A DNA stretch of 10,454 nucleotides, taken from positions 1-10,454 of the forward strand of contig CAZGQY010000151.1 in NCBI GenBank assembly GCA_964528035.1, written 5' to 3'. Positions within the stretch are counted from its first letter, which is position 1. Every line of letters begins with the position of its first letter. The notes beneath the pieces are model-generated. The model was given only the letters and a program-made list of their open reading frames with translations. It had not been told where the DNA came from and searched no databases. Position numbers and translations under genes: made by a program. This stretch comes from CAZGQY01 sp964528035 (GTDB lineage: Bacteria > Pseudomonadota > Gammaproteobacteria > Methylococcales > UBA1147). This document shows positions 7,044 through 10,454 of the stretch, one piece after another.

Positions 7044-7268
7044 ATGGGTACACTGACAATAAGACTTCCAGACGACACACACAAACGACTTAAATTTTTG
7101 GCTGAAAAAAGACAAATAAGCGTTAATAAGCTATTTGAAGAATTTTCTACAACGGCACTGGCCGAATTTGATGCTGAAACAAGATTTCGTGCTCAAGCCT
7201 TACGGGGAGATAAAAAAAGAGGGCTAGAGCTACTTGATAAAATTGATAGGCATTTTGGTCGAGAGTGA
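7044..7268 (+). CDS. Ribbon-helix-helix antitoxin
   Basis: This 74-aa protein is the probable antitoxin of the preceding PIN toxin and autorepressor of the operon. The N-terminus TLTIRLPDDTHKRLKFLAEKR followed by ISVNKLFEEF is a typical ribbon-helix-helix (CopG/MetJ/HicB-like C-terminal) DNA-binding fold: a beta strand then two helices. Residues about 42-74 are charged and helical and should wrap the toxin. Length is normal. The order toxin then antitoxin is less common than the reverse but is known for PIN_3/RHH pairs. An alternative in-frame GTG at 7029 would add five residues but lacks its own ribosome binding site. Confidence 0.82.
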   Translation: MGTLTIRLPDDTHKRLKFLAEKRQISVNKLFEEFSTTALAEFDAETRFRAQALRGDKKRGLELLDKIDRHFGRE

Positions 7269-7291
7269 GAAATTTATTTTCAGCACTTAAA

Positions 7292-7440
7292 ATGGCAAAA
7301 TAGCCCAAAAAACCGCACACTTTTATAGAAAACTGTTCACTCGCAAAAGAAGCAGGCATTAATGGAACGACCAAAGAAATGTACGCCTTGAATCTGGAAG
7401 AGAACCTGCGCGACCTTGTTGCCTGCCAGGCTTCATCAGA
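7292..7440 (+). pseudogene. Possible reverse transcriptase N-terminal remnant
   Basis: From ATG 7292 the frame reads MAK, an amber stop (7301-7303), then PKKPHTFIENCSLAKEAG and onward through TTKEMYALNLEENLRDLV to about 7440. There the border repeat takes over. The pattern resembles the N-terminal region of bacterial group II-type reverse transcriptases, where a helix like NLEENLRDL precedes the RT fingers. No RT catalytic motif is present, so this is at most a 5' stub with a nonsense mutation. The identification is tentative; it could be a fragment of another protein. Confidence 0.3.
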
Positions 7441-7465
7441 AAAACATAAACGGGTCAAGCTTATT
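7440..7465. repeat. 26-bp border sequence, second occurrence
   Basis: Exact repeat of 4588-4613. It is followed by 28 bp of unrelated AT-rich sequence, after which AGGTCAAGC starts the second 1540-bp copy. The GGTCAAGC core thus occurs twice within 45 bp. Confidence 0.7.
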
Positions 7466-7613
7466 CCACCTTATATAAATATCTGGCTAAAGAGGTCAAG
7501 CTTATTTCAATATATGTAATACTCAGTGTACAAAACTGACAAAGGAATTACTCGAGGATGGACTATTTTTCTGGACACGAGAAAATCACGTAGAAACAAT
7601 TTAGGGTTTGCCC

Positions 7614-8522
7614 TTAACATTTTCTAGCCTCCGCTTCCACAAAAACCCGCTGAATCCTGGGGTTAGATTGTTTTAACTGGCGATCCATATCGGCAATTGT
7701 GGATTCAATTTTGTCTGCGGTGCAGTGGTTGACAAAATCTACACTTAAGTTCACAAGGATAAAGTCTGGCCCCATGTGCATGGTTAGAATTTCATTGACA
7801 TGCTCAACTTCGGAATAAGAACCGATAGTATCTCGAATTTCAGAAACTACCTGGCTATTTGCGCCTTCACCAATTAGTAAACTCTTGGTTTCGTAGGCTA
7901 GCCAAATGGCTGTGCCACCAAGAATACAGCCGATAATGATCGACGCATAGCCATCGAAGGCAGGATTACCTGTGATCTGGGCAAGGACAAGACCGAGAAA
8001 TGCGACTAATAGCCCGAGCATGGCTGCGGAGTCTTCGAACAAAACCACAAATACCGTTGGGTCTTTGCCTTTTTGTACAGCCTCCATATAGCCCCATTTC
8101 CCTTTTGCTCGAGAAAATTCATTAAATGCATAGTACCAGGCGGCGCCTTCAAAAATCATTGCCAATACCAAAACAATATAGTTAATAACTGGATTTTCTA
8201 TATGAGTCGGTGTGATCAGATGACTGATGCCTTCGTAAATGGAAATACCCGCGCCGACTGCGAAAATCAGAATAGCGACGACGAAGCTCCAGAAATAAAT
8301 CTCTTTACCATAGCCAAAAGGAAATGCATCGTCTGCGGGTTTTTGCGATCGTTTTATGCCAAGCAGTAATAGCCCCTGATTTCCTGTATCAACAACCGAA
8401 TGGATCGCTTCTGAGAGCATTGCTGAACTTCCTGTAAATGCTGCTGCAGAGAATTTTATAAGAGATATTAGTGTGTTGCCGGCTAGCGCGGCATAAATAA
8501 CTTTCTTTGATGATGTGTCCAT
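7614..8522 (-). CDS. Cation diffusion facilitator metal transporter (ZnT9-like), copy 2
   Basis: Protein identical to the CDF transporter at 4721-5629: 302 aa, TM2 His41/Asp45, TM5 Asp164, C-terminal dimer domain. It has its own copy of the promoter. Complete identity, including intergenic DNA, means either a very recent duplication or active homogenisation. Two full-length copies would raise transporter dosage. Which copy is ancestral cannot be told from the sequence; the diverged tail at 6279-6482 is related to both equally. Confidence 0.9.
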   Translation of the reverse strand: MDTSSKKVIYAALAGNTLISLIKFSAAAFTGSSAMLSEAIHSVVDTGNQGLLLLGIKRSQKPADDAFPFGYGKEIYFWSFVVAILIFAVGAGISIYEGISHLITPTHIENPVINYIVLVLAMIFEGAAWYYAFNEFSRAKGKWGYMEAVQKGKDPTVFVVLFEDSAAMLGLLVAFLGLVLAQITGNPAFDGYASIIIGCILGGTAIWLAYETKSLLIGEGANSQVVSEIRDTIGSYSEVEHVNEILTMHMGPDFILVNLSVDFVNHCTADKIESTIADMDRQLKQSNPRIQRVFVEAEARKC

Positions 8523-8560
8523 GATTAATGTCGTTGGTCAGGAATGAGTGATGTTATCAG

Positions 8561-8590
8561 ATATAGGGTGGTTGAGTCGGTTATTGTCAA
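8561..8590 (-). promoter_or_regulatory. Probable sigma70 promoter of CDF copy 2
   Basis: Duplicate of the promoter at 5668-5697: TTGACA (8585-8590), 18 bp, CTATAT (8561-8566) on the minus strand. Confidence 0.5.
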
Positions 8591-8663
8591 TTTTGCATTG
8601 AATACAGGTCAATAACGTGAGTGACGCTTGAATTTATTGACTCAATGAATTGGAATCGAATGT

Positions 8664-8954
8664 CTAATCTGGTGAGTTTTCAGCATAGCCTCTTTCTACA
8701 TCCCAAATAAATTCATTGAAGGAATTTTCAACTTCGTTTACAGCGCTGTAGAGGGAATGTTCTATTTTCTGTACCTGGTTTTCGACTGTATAGGTCGTAT
8801 CGAGTACAAAGTTTTCGGTACTTTGGTAAGCGGTTTCAACGCCACTGGTTACTGTACGTGCTTTGCGTCCTATCGATTCTCCAACACTCTCGTTTGCAGC
8901 GATCTCAGTTGAAACGCAGAGAGTAAGAAGTATCATGTAACGGCGAAAAATCAT
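8664..8954 (-). CDS. Small putative periplasmic protein, copy 2
   Basis: Identical to the 96-aa protein at 5771-6061, with the same signal-like N-terminus and Val/Glu/Asn-rich helical tail. It lies 141 bp upstream of CDF copy 2 and close to the right end of the repeat, which still includes its -10 box. Function unknown. Confidence 0.55.
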   Translation of the reverse strand: MIFRRYMILLTLCVSTEIAANESVGESIGRKARTVTSGVETAYQSTENFVLDTTYTVENQVQKIEHSLYSAVNEVENSFNEFIWDVERGYAENSPD

Positions 8955-8989
8955 GGCAGCAAAACGTCTTGTTTGTAATGGGTATGGAT

Positions 8990-8995
8990 ATTATA
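8990..8995 (-). promoter_or_regulatory. -10 box of small-protein gene, copy 2
   Basis: Duplicate of the TATAAT at 6097-6102, 35 bp before the start codon. The repeat extends a further 38 bp beyond it, enough to keep a -35 region. Confidence 0.4.
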
Positions 8996-9059
8996 GACAA
9001 CAAATGATTTTTAGAATTCCTTTCAATAAAGAGTACCCATCTATAACTTTTGGTTCGTG

Positions 9060-9090
9060 TTATGGTGGCTATATACAATAGCCACCATAA
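9060..9090. terminator. Strong hairpin, probable terminator of the phosphoesterase gene
   Basis: TTATGGTGGCTAT (9060-9072) pairs perfectly with ATAGCCACCATAA (9078-9090) around a five-base loop. It lies 36 bp past the stop of the minus-strand phosphoesterase and 26 bp from the repeat end. Neither side has a strong T-tract (AATTT on the plus side), so termination is likely but not certain. Confidence 0.5.
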
Positions 9091-9126
9091 ATTTAATCAG
9101 GAAGAACCTCGCTCCTTAGGGTAGAT

Positions 9127-10454
9127 TTATATTCCCAACGGACTTGTATCTGCCATTGGATCTTTTTCGTCTCTCCACAGGATGATATCTTCGACGAAAA
9201 AATTAAATGACCGGTCAGCCTCTTTTGTACCCTCTTTGAATAAATCCAGAATAAATAGGGCGCGCAGAACACCTCTCCGTCTATAGCCTCCATTTATCCG
9301 AGGTACGATTTGATCTCGCCAGGTGCCAAAGTTTATATAAGTACTCGGGTGTTGTTCGCCTTCGATCTTTGATTCTTCCTGCAAAGGTAAATGGGTATGC
9401 CCTTCGCCGTGAATCTGAAAACCATAATGTTGATAGATTTTCATAAAACTGGGGAATTTTTGCATATCTTTTAGACTGAGTCCTTTAGTATGATGACGAT
9501 GAAAGAATGCCAAAATTTTCATAAGGCCGGCTATGGTTTTAATTTGCATGCCATGGCCTAAAGAATTCATTAGCTCCAGGGTCTTTTTTGCTGTTTTCAA
9601 ACCGATACGCCGCTGTAACGGGGAGGTTTGATAAGTAAAATCCCAACTAAGCCAGTCGATTATGCAAGTGTAAATTGTCTCTTCTATAATTTGTATAGCT
9701 TCTTTTCCTTTTCCGTCGGATCGCATCTCTGCTGTTTTATGAAGAATTCTTGAAACTGCCGCATAGGTGGGTCGATAAAGGTCAAGCTCATCTATTATGC
9801 TATTTAAATCAGGGTCGTCTATCTCGTTATCTGCCAGTTGTTCTTTAACTTTATAAATAAAAGTAGATAAAACGCCCGCTGCAACGGTATCGCCAAAACA
9901 GGGTAAAAAGAAAGGTGAGTAGCGCAATTTTTGCCAAATTTCTGTGTTCCAGCCATCTTTTACCGACCAACCTGGCAAGTCGTTGGTTTTATCAACTACC
10001 CGACTATTTTCTGAATCCCGCCACTGACCGTGAGTGGTAAAAAATCGAAATCCGCGATCCCCATAATAGAAAGGTAGGTAAGGCGCTGTTCCAGCATCTG
10101 CGAACATTTTTTCATCGCCATACATTCGGCCTATAGCGAGTCGTTCTTTTGGGGAAATATCTTCAAGGTTGCGGCCCAGACCTTTCTCATAAAAATAAGT
10201 TAATGCTTTTTGGTCACAGAATAACTCTTTATCATGATTTCCCAGGGTAATGATGATTTTAACGTTCCCGGCGTTAATATTTTTCTCGCCAGGGTTGCGT
10301 TCATTGGTGTCTTTTTCCAGCTTGCCAGGTAGTTGTGTCAGCCAGTCAAAAAAATCTCTATGCTGAGTATCTACAATTTCGACAATGATGTCGTTAACAA
10401 CTTTTGAGAATTCTTCTTGACGGTGTCGTTCCCAAGGGTAAATACCATTTTTTG
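9127..10454 (-). CDS. Calcineurin-like metallophosphoesterase (partial, N-terminus off window)
   Basis: The frame is open from the stop at 9127 to the window edge (at least 442 codons), so the ATG at 10125 is internal and the true start lies beyond 10454. Past that ATG the frame adds about 109 residues containing IIITLGNHDKELF, the GNHD motif of binuclear-metal phosphoesterases. Further on come FTTHGQWRD and then GEGHTHLPL, the GHxH motif. The earlier GDxHD and GDxxD motifs must be in the missing part. Between GNHD and GHTH lies an unusually long helical insertion of over 250 residues. The C-terminal part includes INFGTWRDQIVPR, as in other phosphoesterases where it closes the domain. Substrate unknown: nucleotide, lipid A precursor and protein phosphates are all possible. 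It is unrelated to the repeat and probably marks the ancestral flank. Confidence 0.8.
   Translation of the reverse strand, partial: KNGIYPWERHRQEEFSKVVNDIIVEIVDTQHRDFFDWLTQLPGKLEKDTNERNPGEKNINAGNVKIIITLGNHDKELFCDQKALTYFYEKGLGRNLEDISPKERLAIGRMYGDEKMFADAGTAPYLPFYYGDRGFRFFTTHGQWRDSENSRVVDKTNDLPGWSVKDGWNTEIWQKLRYSPFFLPCFGDTVAAGVLSTFIYKVKEQLADNEIDDPDLNSIIDELDLYRPTYAAVSRILHKTAEMRSDGKGKEAIQIIEETIYTCIIDWLSWDFTYQTSPLQRRIGLKTAKKTLELMNSLGHGMQIKTIAGLMKILAFFHRHHTKGLSLKDMQKFPSFMKIYQHYGFQIHGEGHTHLPLQEESKIEGEQHPSTYINFGTWRDQIVPRINGGYRRRGVLRALFILDLFKEGTKEADRSFNFFVEDIILWRDEKDPMADTSPLGI

Larger units (their letters stand above)
7494..9033. repeat. 1540-bp direct repeat, copy 2
   Basis: Same as 4601-6140 at offset 2893. 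Together with the 1353 bp between the copies this gives a repeat-spacer-repeat structure, as expected from tandem duplication of a 2.9-kb unit with an incomplete second copy, or from recombination between copies. The right end stops cleanly at CAATAAAGAG (9033), where copy 1 continues into AGGGTCAGGGG and this copy into TACCCATC. Confidence 0.92.

Noticed and set aside
4601..9033. Classical IS-flanked composite transposon
   Set aside because: The repeats carry a metal transporter, not a transposase, and show no terminal inverted repeats or target-site duplication that I can see.
10123..10125. ATG as the start of the phosphoesterase
   Set aside because: The frame stays open upstream to the window edge and encodes the GNHD motif there, so this Met is internal.
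1..10454. Known defence system, CRISPR array, tRNA or rRNA
   Set aside because: No regularly spaced short repeats, cloverleaf or rRNA signature was seen, and beyond the toxin-antitoxin pair no recognised defence gene set is present.

Overview
The window looks like an AT-rich accessory region of a Gram-negative bacterium, most likely a gammaproteobacterium. The support is two lipoprotein signal peptides with clear lipoboxes, a ZnT9-like cation diffusion facilitator, a PIN/ribbon-helix-helix toxin-antitoxin pair and integron/group II intron debris. I cannot name the genus from the sequence. There is no tRNA, rRNA, CRISPR array, integrase gene or intact transposase.

Layout. Positions 1-60 hold an attC-like folded site. 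Positions about 183-485 read as the 5' (domain I-like) RNA part of a group II intron with no reverse transcriptase behind it. Then come two plus-strand genes in a probable operon: a membrane-anchored alpha/beta hydrolase (536-1906) and a lipoprotein alpha/beta hydrolase (1960-3033). Positions 3206-3741 are a frameshifted remnant of an Amidase_2/PGRP-type N-acetylmuramoyl-L-alanine amidase. It is followed by an intact lipoprotein of unknown function (3841-4548).

The right half is built from repeats. A 1540-bp unit (4601-6140) recurs, identical as far as I can read, as a direct repeat at 7494-9033 (offset 2893). Each unit carries, on the minus strand, a small signal-peptide protein with its own -10 box and a complete 302-aa CDF metal transporter with its own promoter. 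Between the copies lie a third, diverged and truncated copy of the CDF 3' end (6149-6482), a PIN-domain toxin with its RHH antitoxin (6610-7268), and a remnant resembling a reverse transcriptase N-terminus (7292-7440). A short GGTCAAGC-containing motif sits at the left edge of every copy.

The right end (9127 to the window edge) is a minus-strand calcineurin-like metallophosphoesterase whose N-terminus lies outside the window. A strong 13-bp hairpin separates it from the repeat.

Interpretation. The CDF unit has apparently been amplified at least twice: an old event left the diverged tail, and a recent one gave the identical copies. The duplicated block encloses an addiction module. The left half is a patch of cassette-like accessory genes for envelope or extracytoplasmic enzymes, one of them decayed. 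No previously described defence system is recognisable. The best candidates for something new are the repeat architecture and the paired extracytoplasmic hydrolases.
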